Below, piece by piece: positions 51,878 through 61,584 of a stretch of DNA of 64,000 bases (its first letter is position 1; every line of letters starts with the position of its first letter). Position numbers and translations under genes: made by a program. The notes beneath the pieces are model-generated. The model worked only from the letters and a program-made list of their open reading frames with translations. It was not told the origin of the DNA and made no database searches. Source of the stretch: Roseovarius sp. (GTDB taxonomy: Bacteria; Pseudomonadota; Alphaproteobacteria; Rhodobacterales; Rhodobacteraceae); assembly GCF_027019125.1 (NCBI RefSeq), contig NZ_JALUXE010000034.1, forward strand, positions 62,001-126,000, read 5' to 3'.

Positions 51878-53038
51878 TCAGCGGCTGGCGCGCACCGCCA
51901 TCACACCCAGCCGAGGCAAGCGCAACACCAAGCGCGCCAGTATCTGCGCATACTCCACCTCGCCCGCCATCAGGCGCAGATAATCGCGCCGCAGGCTGGA
52001 GGAGCGTTGAAAGGCTCGGGCAAACCCCGGCTCAAGCGCGGGCATGAAGATCACCGGACGGATCAATCGCGCCATGCGCAGCGCGCGGTGAACCGGCCGC
52101 AAGGCGCGGCGATAGCGGGTCAACGCGGTCTCCGGATGCCCGTCGTTCAGCGCCGCAATCGCCGCCTTCGCCGCCAATTGCCCGCTCTGCATCGCATAGC
52201 CGATGCCTTCGCCCGTGATTGGATCGACCAGCCCCGCCGCATCCCCCGCAAGCAACACGGCACCTTGCCCCGGCACGGTGCGGAAATCCCCAAAGGGCAG
52301 GAATTGCCCTTTGAAAGACGCCTCAGCCGCGTCGATCCCCAGCATCTCGCAATAGGCGGACATGGCGCGTTTCATCTCGGGGTTCCTGGCCAGGACCCCT
52401 CCCACGCCCACCGTGGTCGAACAGCGCTTGGGAAAGACCCAGCCATACCCCCATTGCGCCGCCCCAAGATCAATGCGGATCGGCGCGGCAGGATCCACAT
52501 CCGCGCCGTCCGCCTCGATCTCTAGCCCAAAGCCGATGCGCGCGCGGTCAAACGGCTGGCCAAATAGCTCCCGCGCCACTTGGCTATTGACCCCGTCCGC
52601 ACCGATCAGCACGCCATAGCTTAGCATCGCGCCGCCTTTGAGCGTCACCGTTCCGCTGTCGCGGTCGATCTCTGCCACCGCCTGCCCGGTGAAATTCTGC
52701 GCACCCGCAGCCAACGCATGACGGCACAGCATGGCATCCATATCCCACCGCATCGTGGCGCAAAGGGCTGGCGCATCCTCGATGATCCCCACCGGCTGAC
52801 CACGATAGCGGAAATCGACCGTGGTCTTGCGGTCCTGCGGACCAAACGGCATCTCATGCCCGAAAATATCAGCATAGTGGCGCCGCGCACGCCCGGTCAC
52901 GAGGCCACCGCAGAGCTTGTCGCGCGGAAAGGTCCTGCGGTCGATCAGAGCCACACGCAACCCGGCCTGCGCCGCCACAAAGGCAGCAGAGGCGCCTGCG
53001 GGCCCGGCCCCGATCACGATCACGTCGAAGCGGTCCAC
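51878..53038 (-). CDS. Geranylgeranyl-reductase-family FAD oxidoreductase
   Basis: A 386-residue flavoprotein. The FAD dinucleotide motif VIVIGAGPAGASAAFVAAQA opens the protein, CGGLVTGRA is the family's conserved cysteine segment, WGYGWVFPKR matches the PxxYxWxFP motif, and LLAGDAAGLVDPITGEGIGY is the second FAD motif. Members reduce isoprenoid chains (for example BchP on bacteriochlorophyll) or other lipids; no bch or crt genes are nearby, so a role outside photosynthesis is more likely. The start codon is GTG. It follows the lrp gene by 3 bases. Confidence 0.8.
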   Translation of the reverse strand: MDRFDVIVIGAGPAGASAAFVAAQAGLRVALIDRRTFPRDKLCGGLVTGRARRHYADIFGHEMPFGPQDRKTTVDFRYRGQPVGIIEDAPALCATMRWDMDAMLCRHALAAGAQNFTGQAVAEIDRDSGTVTLKGGAMLSYGVLIGADGVNSQVARELFGQPFDRARIGFGLEIEADGADVDPAAPIRIDLGAAQWGYGWVFPKRCSTTVGVGGVLARNPEMKRAMSAYCEMLGIDAAEASFKGQFLPFGDFRTVPGQGAVLLAGDAAGLVDPITGEGIGYAMQSGQLAAKAAIAALNDGHPETALTRYRRALRPVHRALRMARLIRPVIFMPALEPGFARAFQRSSSLRRDYLRLMAGEVEYAQILARLVLRLPRLGVMAVRASR

Positions 53039-53041
53039 CTC

Positions 53042-53497
53042 TCAGACCTCTGGCAGGGCATCGCGCCGGATCATGGTGCGCAGCGCGAAACTTGACCGCA
53101 TCGAGCGGATGCCCGGGGTCTGCATCAACCCCTCTTCCAGAAAGCGGTCGAAATCCCTCAGATCGGCCGCCACCACCCGCAAGAGCACATCCCGTGTGCC
53201 GGTCATCAGGTAACATTCCATCACCTCGTCGAACCGCCTAAGGCGCGTCTCAAAGGCCGAAATCGCATCCCTTGTGTGATGCTCCAACTCGACAAAGATA
53301 AAGGCGTTGAGCGGCAGGCCGAGCTTTTCCTGGTTCACCCGTGCCGCATAGCCGGTGATGACCCCCTCTGTTTCAAGCCGCGCGATGCGCCGCGCCAGAG
53401 GCGTGGGCGAAAGCCCCACCGCCGCCGACAGATCGGCGAGCTTCTGGCGTCCGTCGCGTTGCAGGGCAGCGATGATCTGACGGTCGATGCGATCCAT
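53042..53497 (-). CDS. Lrp/AsnC-family regulator
   Basis: A 151-residue regulator: N-terminal helix-turn-helix (KLADLSAAVGLSPTPLARRI) and a C-terminal RAM/AsnC ligand domain with YLMTGTRDVLLRVVAADLRD. It is divergent from the amino acid dehydrogenase gene and probably controls it in response to amino acids. The ATG at 53497 has AGTAGGG upstream. The gene also leads the flavoprotein gene on its own strand. Confidence 0.9.
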   Translation of the reverse strand: MDRIDRQIIAALQRDGRQKLADLSAAVGLSPTPLARRIARLETEGVITGYAARVNQEKLGLPLNAFIFVELEHHTRDAISAFETRLRRFDEVMECYLMTGTRDVLLRVVAADLRDFDRFLEEGLMQTPGIRSMRSSFALRTMIRRDALPEV

Positions 53498-53510
53498 TTT
53501 CCCTACTCTT

Positions 53511-53527
53511 TCCCCGTTTTTTGGGGA
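53511..53527. promoter_or_regulatory. Inverted repeat between lrp and the amino acid dehydrogenase gene
   Basis: TCCCC-N7-GGGGA with a T-rich centre, 14 bases ahead of the lrp start codon and 90 ahead of the dehydrogenase. It may be an operator for the Lrp-type protein. A TTGACA box follows at 53551-53556 towards the dehydrogenase gene, but I see no good matching -10. Confidence 0.35.
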
Positions 53528-53616
53528 TATCACCCAAAGGTCACGCGCAATTGACAAGAGTTTGCTGTTTTATCGCGCCTGACCGCTCTTACCTTGTGGG
53601 CAAGGAGGAGTCCAAC

Positions 53617-54663
53617 ATGCTCACACGTCTGGCGATATCCACACATGAAGAAGTTTACCGCGTCGAGGATCGCGAGAGCGGCCTGCGCGGGTTTATCGCG
53701 CTGCATTCCACGCGGCTCGGCCCGGCTGCGGGCGGCCTGCGCATGCGCACCTACGAGGGCGACGACGCCGCTCTTGAAGATGTGCTCAACCTCTCGCGCG
53801 GCATGAGCTACAAGAACGCGGCCGCCGGACTGCCCCTGGGCGGGGGCAAGGCCGTCATCCTGGGCGATCCCGACCACGCCAAGACACCGGCACTGCTGCG
53901 CGCCATGGGGCGCGCGATCAACAGGCTTCAGGGGCGCTATTGGACCGCCGAGGATATGGGCATGTCCCCCGAGGATATGGCCGAGCTTTCCCGCGAGACG
54001 CGTTTTGTCGCCGGTCTGAACAGCGGCACACATGCCAGCGGCGATCCCTCGCCGGTAACCGCGCGCGGCGTTCTGGGCGCGATGCGTGCCGGGGCGGCAC
54101 AGCTTTGGGGCACGCAGAACCTCAGCGGTCGGCATGTGGCGGTGCAGGGGCTGGGCCATGTCGGCTGGCATCTGTGCCACCTGCTGCACGAGTCAGGCGC
54201 CAAGCTGAGCGTGGCGGATATGAACCCCGCCCACGTGGCCAGCACGGTGCGAGAGTATGGCGCGACCATGGTCGATCCGCGCAGCATCCATGCCGTTGAT
54301 GCCGATATATTTGCCCCCTGCGCCATCGGTGGCGTTCTCAATCCCCGCAGCATCCCCGAGATCAGGGCACGGATGGTCTGCGGTGCCGCCAATAACCAAC
54401 TGGCAAGCCCCGAAGATGCCGAGCGCCTGCGCGCGCGCGACATCCTCTACCTGCCCGATTACGTCGCCAATGGTGGCGGGATCGTCAACGTCGCCGCAGA
54501 AATCCTGCGCATCGCGCCGCGCGCCCCCTGGGTCGACGAGCGGCTGGACGCAATGCAGGCGCGCATGGCGCATATTCTCGCGCGCGCATCGGGCGAAGGC
54601 GTAAGCCCCGCAATGATCGCCGACCGGCTGGTCGAGGAACAACTGTTGCAGGTAGCCGTCTGA
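53617..54663 (+). CDS. Leu/Val/Phe/Glu-type amino acid dehydrogenase
   Basis: A 348-residue enzyme of the leucine/phenylalanine dehydrogenase group. The glycine-rich substrate loop GPAAGGLRMRTY and the catalytic Lys in MSYKNAAAGLPLGGGKAVI are clear, followed by a Rossmann domain (VAVQGLGHVGWHLCHLLH) and NYVxNGGG-like YLPDYVANGGGIVNVAAE. It oxidatively deaminates branched-chain or aromatic amino acids with NAD, or runs in reverse. AAGGAGGAG lies ahead of the ATG. Controlled most likely by the divergent Lrp regulator. The exact amino acid cannot be told. Confidence 0.87.
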   Translation: MLTRLAISTHEEVYRVEDRESGLRGFIALHSTRLGPAAGGLRMRTYEGDDAALEDVLNLSRGMSYKNAAAGLPLGGGKAVILGDPDHAKTPALLRAMGRAINRLQGRYWTAEDMGMSPEDMAELSRETRFVAGLNSGTHASGDPSPVTARGVLGAMRAGAAQLWGTQNLSGRHVAVQGLGHVGWHLCHLLHESGAKLSVADMNPAHVASTVREYGATMVDPRSIHAVDADIFAPCAIGGVLNPRSIPEIRARMVCGAANNQLASPEDAERLRARDILYLPDYVANGGGIVNVAAEILRIAPRAPWVDERLDAMQARMAHILARASGEGVSPAMIADRLVEEQLLQVAV

Positions 54664-54737
54664 CGCCGCTCTACCAACGTGAATTGAGCCGGGGTTTCCG
54701 GCCTGTTACACTGTGCCAAACACTCACGGAGACCCTC

Positions 54738-55661
54738 ATGCTGCGTTTGCCCCTGTCTTTTGCTCTGATCCTTGGACTGGCTGGGGGCGCCGCGGCGCAA
54801 ACCGCGCTGAGCGAACGGGTTAGCCTCACGCACGGCACTTTCAGCAGCGGTGGCGGCCTCACGATTGCCACCGAACTGCGCCCGACGACGGACGGACGCA
54901 CCGCGCTCTGCGGCGTCTGGTCCGAGAGCGAGAGCCAGTCGAGCTATACCATAGGTGCCGCACGCGAACTCGTGCGTTTGGCGACGGTTTACGTAGACGG
55001 TCAGCGCATCGCCCAGAACCTCGGGGAATTGCCACAGATCGACCCAAGGCTTGATTATGCCGGCGCGCCTGCGGGTTGCCTCCTCACCTCTCTGACATGG
55101 AAGCCGGGCCGCGTGCCCGAGGTATTCGTGCCGCGCAAACAGATCAGCCGCAGGAATGGCGGCGGCAGCGATCCACAGATCGATTTCACCCAGACCGGCA
55201 CCGGCGCGATGAGTTCCTCTCTCCAAGTGATCCCGCTCCTGATCCGCAACAGCCGCACCGTGCCCCTCTCGAGCGCGGCGCAGGTGGTCGAAGGACGCTA
55301 TAGCAGCGGCGGCGGTCTGCGCCTTGCAGCAGAACTGCGCCCCGTTGGCGGACGCGCGCATCTTTGCGGGGTCTGGTCCGATCTGCCGGGGCAGGACCCC
55401 CGCACCGAAGGGCTGGGCCGCGAAATGCTGCGCCGCAGCCGCGTGACCCAAGCAGGCCAGGAGATTGCCCGCGACCTTGGCAATCTGCGATGGGTGACGC
55501 CGCGCCGCGATTTCGCTGGCGCCGAGGCTAACTGCCTCGACCTTGGCACGCCCTGGCAAGCGGATCAGGCACGCGCACCCTTCACGCTGCACCTGCCCGA
55601 AACGGTGGTCTATCGCAGCACGACCCCCAAAGGTCAGAGCGTGATCCGCTTTGGGTCTTGA
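54738..55661 (+). CDS. Secreted protein with two homologous repeats
   Basis: A 307-residue protein with a signal peptide (about residues 1-20, GGAAAQ). It consists of two related units, about residues 31-140 and 183-295. Both contain a SSGGGL---ELRP block, LCGVWS with a conserved cysteine, an RE(L/M)-R----GQ-IA--LG-L block and a second cysteine in an AGA-A-C motif, so each unit probably forms one disulfide. I recognise no family. It stands alone between the amino acid dehydrogenase gene and the tRNA gene. Confidence 0.65.
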   Translation: MLRLPLSFALILGLAGGAAAQTALSERVSLTHGTFSSGGGLTIATELRPTTDGRTALCGVWSESESQSSYTIGAARELVRLATVYVDGQRIAQNLGELPQIDPRLDYAGAPAGCLLTSLTWKPGRVPEVFVPRKQISRRNGGGSDPQIDFTQTGTGAMSSSLQVIPLLIRNSRTVPLSSAAQVVEGRYSSGGGLRLAAELRPVGGRAHLCGVWSDLPGQDPRTEGLGREMLRRSRVTQAGQEIARDLGNLRWVTPRRDFAGAEANCLDLGTPWQADQARAPFTLHLPETVVYRSTTPKGQSVIRFGS

Positions 55662-55750
55662 TCCGGGCAGGTTAATCACAACGCGACTGTGAGGCGCCAC
55701 AAGTTTTCGCTTGAAGCAGTCCAAGCGACGGTGCTATCCAGAGCGCTGCG

Positions 55751-55824
55751 GCGGGTATGGTGAAAAGGTATCACGAAAGCTTCCCAAGCTTCAGTTACGG
55801 GTTCGATTCCCGTTACCCGCTCCA
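55751..55824 (+). tRNA. tRNA-Gly (anticodon CCC)
   Basis: A 74-base tRNA with encoded CCA. The acceptor stem GCGGGTA/TACCCGC pairs perfectly, the D arm is GTGA/TCAC, the T arm is ACGGG-TTCGATT-CCCGT, and the anticodon loop TTCCCAA reads CCC, decoding GGG. The first anticodon-stem pair is A27-C43, a mismatch. It lies 8 bases from the end of the convergent pyrF gene. Confidence 0.93.
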
Positions 55825-55831
55825 GACTTTC

Positions 55832-56524
55832 TCAGCCGCGCAATTCCGACAGTATCGCCTGGGCCGCTGCCAGCGGGTCTTGTACGGCCCAGACGGGCCG
55901 CCCGACGACGATGTGGTCGGCCCCGTCGGCGATGGCCTGCGCCGGGGTTGCCACACGTTTCTGATCGCCGAGGGCGCTGCCCGCGGGGCGCACGCCGGGG
56001 GTAACAATCAGGCGGTCCACCGCTTCGGGCAGGGCGCGGATCATCGCGGCCTCTTGCGGGCTGGCAATCACGCCATCTGCCCCGGCGTCAAAGGCGCGGC
56101 CCGCACGCTCGGCCACCAGATCGGGCACGTCCCCTTGCTTGATCATCCCGGCATCCAGATCGGCCCGGTCCAGCGAGGTCAGGATGGTCACCGCGAGGAT
56201 CTTCATCGGCTTGCCCGAGGCTCCCTCTTTCGCCGCGCGCACCACATGCGGGTCACCATGCACGGTCAGAAAATCCAGATCGAACTGGGCCAGTCCGCGC
56301 ACCGCCGCCTCGATCGTGGCTCCGATGTCAAAGAGCTTCATGTCGAGAAAGATCCGCTTGCCGTGTTCGGCCTTCAGCTCGTTGGCAAGGGCCAGCCCGC
56401 CGCCGGTAAGCATTCCGAGGCCGATCTTGTAGAATCCGACAGAGTCGCCCAATTGCTCGGCCAGTTTCAGCCCGGCAAGCGCGTTGGGTACATCGAGAGC
56501 TACGATCAGGCGGTCGTCGGTCAT
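55832..56524 (-). CDS. pyrF: Orotidine 5'-phosphate decarboxylase
   Basis: A 230-residue TIM barrel with the OMP decarboxylase signature IFLDMKLFDIGATIEAAV (catalytic Lys and Asp), the N-terminal LIVALDVPNA and the phosphate loops VTPGVRPAGSALGDQKR and VVGRPV. It makes UMP, the last step of pyrimidine synthesis. Start at 56524 by homology. It follows the 84-residue gene at 56580 by 55 bases. Confidence 0.95.
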   Translation of the reverse strand: MTDDRLIVALDVPNALAGLKLAEQLGDSVGFYKIGLGMLTGGGLALANELKAEHGKRIFLDMKLFDIGATIEAAVRGLAQFDLDFLTVHGDPHVVRAAKEGASGKPMKILAVTILTSLDRADLDAGMIKQGDVPDLVAERAGRAFDAGADGVIASPQEAAMIRALPEAVDRLIVTPGVRPAGSALGDQKRVATPAQAIADGADHIVVGRPVWAVQDPLAAAQAILSELRG

Positions 56525-56579
56525 GGGGCGCGGTCCTCTGCTGTCGGATGCGCCCTTGTCGCGGCGGAGATACGCGGCG

Positions 56580-56834
56580 TCAAGCCTCTGCGCGCATCCC
56601 GTCAAGGGCAGAGTCCGCCCAGGTGATGCGGTTCACATTCCGGCGAAACTCGGGCAAACGCTTCAATTGCCGCAGGGCATCGCGCCAGAGGGCATCATGG
56701 CTTGCCTCTTCTGCAGGGGCCGTGACGTTCAGACTGATCTGTCCGGTTTCCGTTTCCAGCAGCAACACGCCGCTCACGCGGTCGGCCTGACTGTCTTGGC
56801 GCAAATCGCGCGCACGCACCTTGATGATATGCAT
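56580..56834 (-). CDS. Small protein of unknown function ahead of pyrF
   Basis: An 84-residue soluble protein (MHIIKVRARDLRQDSQADRV at the start, VNRITWADSALDGMRAEA at the end), with no signal peptide or membrane segment. It reads as a beta strand-rich N-terminal half (VSGVLLLETETGQISLNVTA) and a helical C-terminal half. Coding is supported by codon use like its neighbours and its position on the same strand 55 bases ahead of pyrF. I recognise no family. Confidence 0.6.
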   Translation of the reverse strand: MHIIKVRARDLRQDSQADRVSGVLLLETETGQISLNVTAPAEEASHDALWRDALRQLKRLPEFRRNVNRITWADSALDGMRAEA

Positions 56835-56980
56835 TCTTAAAACCCTGTCACTGTTTACAACACAAACGGCCCGAAACGCCGGCTGTTTATCGCGTCGATA
56901 CTAAAGATAGCCTTGCGCAACATCACGGTGAAATCAGGGCCCTTCTGCATCATTTTCTGGATAGGATCCGGGACTGTCGA

Positions 56981-57235
56981 TCACGCCGCCAAGGTGGGCA
57001 TGGGGTGCCCAGCCGCGCGGCGTAGCCGTAGGTCTGACCGGCCAGAGCGGTGCAGATACCGCGCCCGCTCGACAAGGCCCCGCATCACCCTTGCGAATTC
57101 CGCGGTCAGCGGTGCCCGGAAAAACACTGGATAAACCAACCGCTCTTGCCCATCGACCATTTCTGCCCGCGCGACGAAGGCCGCCCATTCGGGATTGTAA
57201 CCAACCGCTTCAAGTCTCACTGCCTGCTCTGTCAT
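56981..57235 (-). CDS. Small protein of unknown function near clpB
   Basis: An 84-residue soluble protein (MTEQAVRLEAVGYNPEWAAF). The C-terminal half is rich in arginine (VERARYLHRSGRSDLRLRRA), suggesting nucleic acid or ribosome contact, but no family is recognised. AGGAGCA precedes the ATG. It is divergent from clpB. Confidence 0.55.
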   Translation of the reverse strand: MTEQAVRLEAVGYNPEWAAFVARAEMVDGQERLVYPVFFRAPLTAEFARVMRGLVERARYLHRSGRSDLRLRRAAGHPMPTLAA

Positions 57236-57362
57236 TGCTCCTGATCTCCTCGAAGGGCGTCACGGCCCTGTGGATAACTTTTGGAGAGATCGGTATCGCA
57301 ACGGGTTATGCCAAGTCCCAGTCACGAAAACGTGGCGCTCGTACGAATCCCGCGCGATCTGT

Positions 57363-57392
57363 CTTGAACCTCACGGCGCTGTTACCCATTTA
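57363..57392 (+). promoter_or_regulatory. RpoH (sigma-32) heat-shock promoter of clpB
   Basis: CTTGAA at 57363-57368, 16 bases of spacer, then CCCATTTA at 57385-57392, matching the sigma-32 consensus CTTGAA-N13-17-CCCATNT closely. It lies 79 bases ahead of the clpB start codon on the same strand. Confidence 0.75.
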
Positions 57393-57470
57393 TGAAAAGA
57401 GGTCCCCGACCGCCGCATGCCTAATGCTGGGTGCGCCCCCGGGGGAACGCTTGTAAAAAGGAGAAAGCCC

Positions 57471-60089
57471 ATGGACTTCAACAAGTTCACGGAACGGTCG
57501 CGTGGTTTCATTCAGGCGGCACAAACCATCGCGATGCGCGAAAGCCATCAAAAACTGTCCCCCGAACATATTCTGAAGGCGCTGCTTGACGACCCCGAGG
57601 GGCTGGCCAGCAACCTGATCAAACGCGCCGGTGGCGCGCCGGAACGCGTGACACAGGCCAACGATATCGCACTGGCCAAGATTCCGCGTGTCTCGGGCGA
57701 CGCCGGGCAAACCTATATGGATCAGCAAACCGGCAAGGTTCTGGCCGAGGCCGAGAAACTGGCGCAAAAGGCAGGCGACAGCTTTGTTCCCGTCGAGCGC
57801 ATCCTGACCGCGCTCGCGCTGGTGAAATCCCCCGCCAAGGATGCGCTGGAGGCTGGCGCGGTATCCGCGCAGAAACTCAACGAGGCAATCAACGACATTC
57901 GCAAGGGGCGCACGGCCGATAGCGCTTCGGCAGAGGACACCTACGAAGCCCTGGAAAAGTATGCCCGCGACCTGACCAAGGCCGCACGCGAGGGCAAGAT
58001 TGATCCCATCATCGGCCGTGATGATGAAATTCGCCGCGCCATGCAGGTGCTCAGTCGCCGAACCAAGAACAACCCGGTTCTGATCGGTGAGCCGGGGGTG
58101 GGTAAAACCGCCATCGCCGAGGGTCTGGCCCTGCGCATCGTCAATGGCGACGTGCCCGAGTCCCTGCGCAACAAGCGACTTTTGTCGCTCGACATGGGCG
58201 CGCTGATTGCGGGGGCCAAATATCGCGGTGAATTCGAGGAACGGTTGAAGGGCGTGCTGAACGAAGTCACCTCTGCCGCTGGCGAAATCATCCTTTTCAT
58301 CGACGAGATGCACACTCTGGTGGGCGCCGGCAAGGCCGATGGCGCCATGGATGCCGCCAACCTCATCAAACCGGCTCTCGCGCGCGGCGAATTGCACTGC
58401 ATCGGCGCGACCACGCTCGATGAGTATCGCAAGCATGTGGAAAAGGACGCGGCGCTCGCCCGTCGGTTCCAGCCGCTTGTGGTCGAAGAACCGACCGTCG
58501 AGGACACGATCTCGATCCTGCGCGGCATCAAGGAGAAATACGAACTGCACCACGGCGTGCGCATCTCTGACTCCGCGCTTGTCGCCGCCGCCACGCTCTC
58601 GCATCGCTATATCACCGACCGGTTCCTGCCCGACAAGGCGATCGACCTGATGGACGAGGCCGCAAGCCGTCTGCGCATGGAAGTGGACAGCAAGCCCGAA
58701 GAGCTTGACGCGCTCGACCGCGAGATCCTGCAAAAGCAGATCGAGGCAGAGGCGCTCAAGAAAGAGGACGATGCCGCCTCGCGCGACCGGCTGGAAAAAC
58801 TCGAAAAGGAACTGGGCGACCTGCAACAGCGGTCCTCCGAGATGACCGCGAAATGGCAGGCCGAGCGTGACAAGCTGGCCGGCGCGCGCGACCTCAAGGA
58901 ACAGCTTGACCGCGCCCGTGCCGAGTTGGACATCGCCAAGCGCGAAGGCAATCTCGCCCGCGCCGGTGAGCTGAGCTATGGCGTCATTCCCGGGCTGGAA
59001 AAACAACTGTCCGAGGCCGAAACCCAAGGCGACGATGGCGTGATGGTCGAAGAGGCCGTGCGCCCCGAGCAGATCGCGCAGGTGGTGGAACGCTGGACCG
59101 GCATCCCCACCGCCAAGATGCTGGAAGGCGAGCGCGACAAGCTCTTGGGCATGGAGGACAACCTCCACCGCCGGGTCATCGGCCAGAACACCGCCGTCAA
59201 GGCTGTGGCCAATGCCGTGCGCCGCGCACGCGCCGGGTTGAACGACGAGGGGCGCCCCTTGGGTAGCTTCCTCTTCCTTGGGCCAACCGGCGTCGGCAAG
59301 ACCGAATTGACCAAGGCCGTGGCCGAGTTCCTCTTCGACGATGACAGCGCCATGGTTCGGATCGACATGAGCGAATTCATGGAAAAGCATTCTGTCTCGC
59401 GTCTGATCGGTGCGCCTCCGGGCTATGTCGGCTATGACGAAGGCGGCGTGCTGACCGAGGCCGTGCGTCGCAGACCCTATCAGGTGGTCCTGTTCGACGA
59501 GGTCGAAAAGGCGCATCCCGAGGTGTTCAACGTGCTCTTGCAGGTGCTCGATGATGGCGTGCTGACGGATGGTCAGGGCCGCACCGTGGATTTCAAGCAG
59601 ACGCTGATCATCCTGACGTCGAACCTTGGCTCTCAGGCGCTCAGCCAGTTGCCTGAGGGGGCAGATGCCGCAAGCGCCAAGCGCGATGTCATGGATGCCG
59701 TACGCGCGCATTTCCGGCCCGAGTTCCTGAACCGGCTTGATGAGATCGTGGTCTTTGACCGCCTCACACGGCCGCAGATGGACGGTATCGTCGATATCCA
59801 GATGGCACGCCTGCTCAAGCGGCTGGCAGCCCGCAAGATCCAACTGGAACTGGACGACAGCGCTCGCAAATGGCTGGCTGACGAGGGCTATGATCCCGTC
59901 TATGGCGCGCGCCCTCTCAAGCGGGTGATCCAACGCGCGTTGCAGGACCCTCTGGCCGAGGCGCTCTTGTCGGGGGATATCCTTGACGGATCGGTTGTTC
60001 CGGTGACTGCGGGGCCCGAGGGGCTCATCATCGGCAACCGGGTCGGCAGCACCAACCAGGAACCGCCCAAGGACGCGGTGGTCCACTAA
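57471..60089 (+). CDS. clpB: ClpB, protein disaggregase
   Basis: An 872-residue Hsp100 ATPase that unfolds aggregated protein together with DnaK. Domains in order: Clp N domain (1-150), first AAA domain with Walker [14 protein letters not shown], the coiled-coil middle domain (about 400-525), second AAA domain with [13 protein letters not shown] and the pore loop [13 protein letters not shown], and the C-terminal D2-small domain. AAGGAG lies 8-13 bases ahead of the ATG. It has a heat-shock promoter upstream and a strong terminator behind. Confidence 0.97.
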   Translation: MDFNKFTERSRGFIQAAQTIAMRESHQKLSPEHILKALLDDPEGLASNLIKRAGGAPERVTQANDIALAKIPRVSGDAGQTYMDQQTGKVLAEAEKLAQKAGDSFVPVERILTALALVKSPAKDALEAGAVSAQKLNEAINDIRKGRTADSASAEDTYEALEKYARDLTKAAREGKIDPIIGRDDEIRRAMQVLSRRTKNNPVLIGEPGVGKTAIAEGLALRIVNGDVPESLRNKRLLSLDMGALIAGAKYRGEFEERLKGVLNEVTSAAGEIILFIDEMHTLVGAGKADGAMDAANLIKPALARGELHCIGATTLDEYRKHVEKDAALARRFQPLVVEEPTVEDTISILRGIKEKYELHHGVRISDSALVAAATLSHRYITDRFLPDKAIDLMDEAASRLRMEVDSKPEELDALDREILQKQIEAEALKKEDDAASRDRLEKLEKELGDLQQRSSEMTAKWQAERDKLAGARDLKEQLDRARAELDIAKREGNLARAGELSYGVIPGLEKQLSEAETQGDDGVMVEEAVRPEQIAQVVERWTGIPTAKMLEGERDKLLGMEDNLHRRVIGQNTAVKAVANAVRRARAGLNDEGRPLGSFLFLGPTGVGKTELTKAVAEFLFDDDSAMVRIDMSEFMEKHSVSRLIGAPPGYVGYDEGGVLTEAVRRRPYQVVLFDEVEKAHPEVFNVLLQVLDDGVLTDGQGRTVDFKQTLIILTSNLGSQALSQLPEGADAASAKRDVMDAVRAHFRPEFLNRLDEIVVFDRLTRPQMDGIVDIQMARLLKRLAARKIQLELDDSARKWLADEGYDPVYGARPLKRVIQRALQDPLAEALLSGDILDGSVVPVTAGPEGLIIGNRVGSTNQEPPKDAVVH

Positions 60090-60095
60090 GACTGG

Positions 60096-60127
60096 AAACG
60101 CCCCTCTGAGTGATCAGAGGGGCGTTT
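60096..60127. terminator. Bidirectional terminator between clpB and sthA
   Basis: A perfect 14-base-pair stem (AAACGCCCCTCTGA with TCAGAGGGGCGTTT) closes a 4-base loop. T-rich sequence follows on the + strand (TTTTCTTT) and shorter T runs on the - strand, so it can end both clpB and the convergent sthA operon. Confidence 0.9.
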
Positions 60128-60144
60128 TCTTTAGGGCACATCGG

Positions 60145-61581
60145 TCAGACTGTATCTGACTTCGCCCCATCCCGCCTGACCTTGTATTCCTCGGGAATGG
60201 GCATCCGGTTAAAGGCATCGAGACCCGCGATCTTATAGGCCTCAGCCAGCGTCGGATAATTGAACGTGTTCTGCACGAAATAATCCACCGTGCCCTTGAG
60301 GTTCAAAACCGCCTGCGCGATGTGGATCAGCTCCGTCGCCCCCTCGCCCACGATCTGCACCCCCAGAACCCGGCGCGTCTTGAGCGAGAAGAGCATTTTC
60401 AGCATGCCGTGCTCCAGCCCCATGATATGCCCGCGGCTAGTTTCGCGAAACCGCGCAACGCCCACCTCATAGGGAATTCCGCGCGCCTGCATTTCCTCTT
60501 CGGACATGCCGCAGGTGGAGATTTCCGGCACGGAATAGATGCCATAGGGAAACCAGGGGCTTTCAGGCAGGGTCGGGGTTTCGAGCGCGTGACAGGCCGC
60601 GACGCGCCCCTGTTGCACCGAGGTCGAGGCAAGGCTGGGATGCCCGATCACATCCCCCGCAGCATAGATATGCGGCACCACCGTTTGATAGGTCTTGCGA
60701 TTGACCTCGATCCGGTTGCGATGATCGGTCTTGATCCCGGCCGCCGCCAGATTGAGCGCAGAGGTTGCCCCCATCCGTCCGGCAGCAAAGAGCAGCATTT
60801 CGGCGCGCACATGGCGGCCGTTGGCAAGGCTCACCTCGACATGCTCGCCCGCGTCCTCGATCCGCTCGATGGCAGCGCCAAGTCGCAGATCAACACCATT
60901 CTCGCGGATTTGATGGGTGAAATCCTGAATGAGCGTCCGGTCGATGAAATCGAGAAAGGTGTCGCGCGGCTCGATCAGGGTGACGCGCACGTCAAGGGCG
61001 GAAAACATCGTGGCATATTCCACCCCGATCACGCCCGCGCCCACGACGATCAGACTGCGTGGAATCTGCGCCAGTTCCAGAAACTCGTCGCTATCCACCA
61101 CCGTGCGGCCGTTGAAAGGAACCGTATCGGGCCGATAGGTCTTGGTGCCCGTGGCGATCAGGAAACGGTCGGCGGTCAGGCGCGTGACATCGCCCGCCTC
61201 GGTCGCAACCTCGATGGAATTTGCGTCCATAAAACGCGCCATTCCGTGCAACGTGTCCACATGGTTGCGATTGAACTGATGCTCCAGAACATCAACCTCG
61301 TGATCCAGGGTCATATGCAGCCGGGCCTTGAGGTCATCGGCACCGATGTTGTCCTTGACCCGGTAAGAGCGGCCGTAAAAGCTGCGCTCGCGCCACCCCG
61401 ACAGGTTGAGCACGGTCTCGCGCAGCGTCTTGGAGGGGATCGTGCCGGTATGCACCGACACGCCGCCCAATCGGTCCTTGCGGTCAATCACCAGCACACG
61501 CCGTTTGAGCTTGCCCGCCTGAATGGCAGCGGCCCGGCCTGCGGGACCACTGCCAACGATGATCAGGTCATAATGGCTCAT
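60145..61581 (-). CDS. sthA: Soluble (Si-specific) pyridine nucleotide transhydrogenase
   Basis: A 478-residue flavoprotein of the lipoamide dehydrogenase fold: FAD motif LIIVGSGPAGRAAAIQAG, NAD motif LIVVGAGVIGVEYATMF and C-terminal interface YPTLAEAYKIAGLDAFN. Instead of the redox CxxxxC it has GGVSVHTGTIPSKTLRE, the diagnostic sequence of SthA. It balances NADH and NADPH. The gene starts 3 bases behind fghA, so the two share a transcript. Confidence 0.93.
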   Translation of the reverse strand: MSHYDLIIVGSGPAGRAAAIQAGKLKRRVLVIDRKDRLGGVSVHTGTIPSKTLRETVLNLSGWRERSFYGRSYRVKDNIGADDLKARLHMTLDHEVDVLEHQFNRNHVDTLHGMARFMDANSIEVATEAGDVTRLTADRFLIATGTKTYRPDTVPFNGRTVVDSDEFLELAQIPRSLIVVGAGVIGVEYATMFSALDVRVTLIEPRDTFLDFIDRTLIQDFTHQIRENGVDLRLGAAIERIEDAGEHVEVSLANGRHVRAEMLLFAAGRMGATSALNLAAAGIKTDHRNRIEVNRKTYQTVVPHIYAAGDVIGHPSLASTSVQQGRVAACHALETPTLPESPWFPYGIYSVPEISTCGMSEEEMQARGIPYEVGVARFRETSRGHIMGLEHGMLKMLFSLKTRRVLGVQIVGEGATELIHIAQAVLNLKGTVDYFVQNTFNYPTLAEAYKIAGLDAFNRMPIPEEYKVRRDGAKSDTV

Positions 61582-61584
61582 GTC

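Noticed and set aside
57390..60086. An open frame of about 900 codons on the minus strand opposite clpB.
   Set aside because: It mirrors clpB codon bias in a GC-rich genome and has no start signal or family features; several other long antisense frames (for example opposite divL, sthA and bhcC) are of the same kind.
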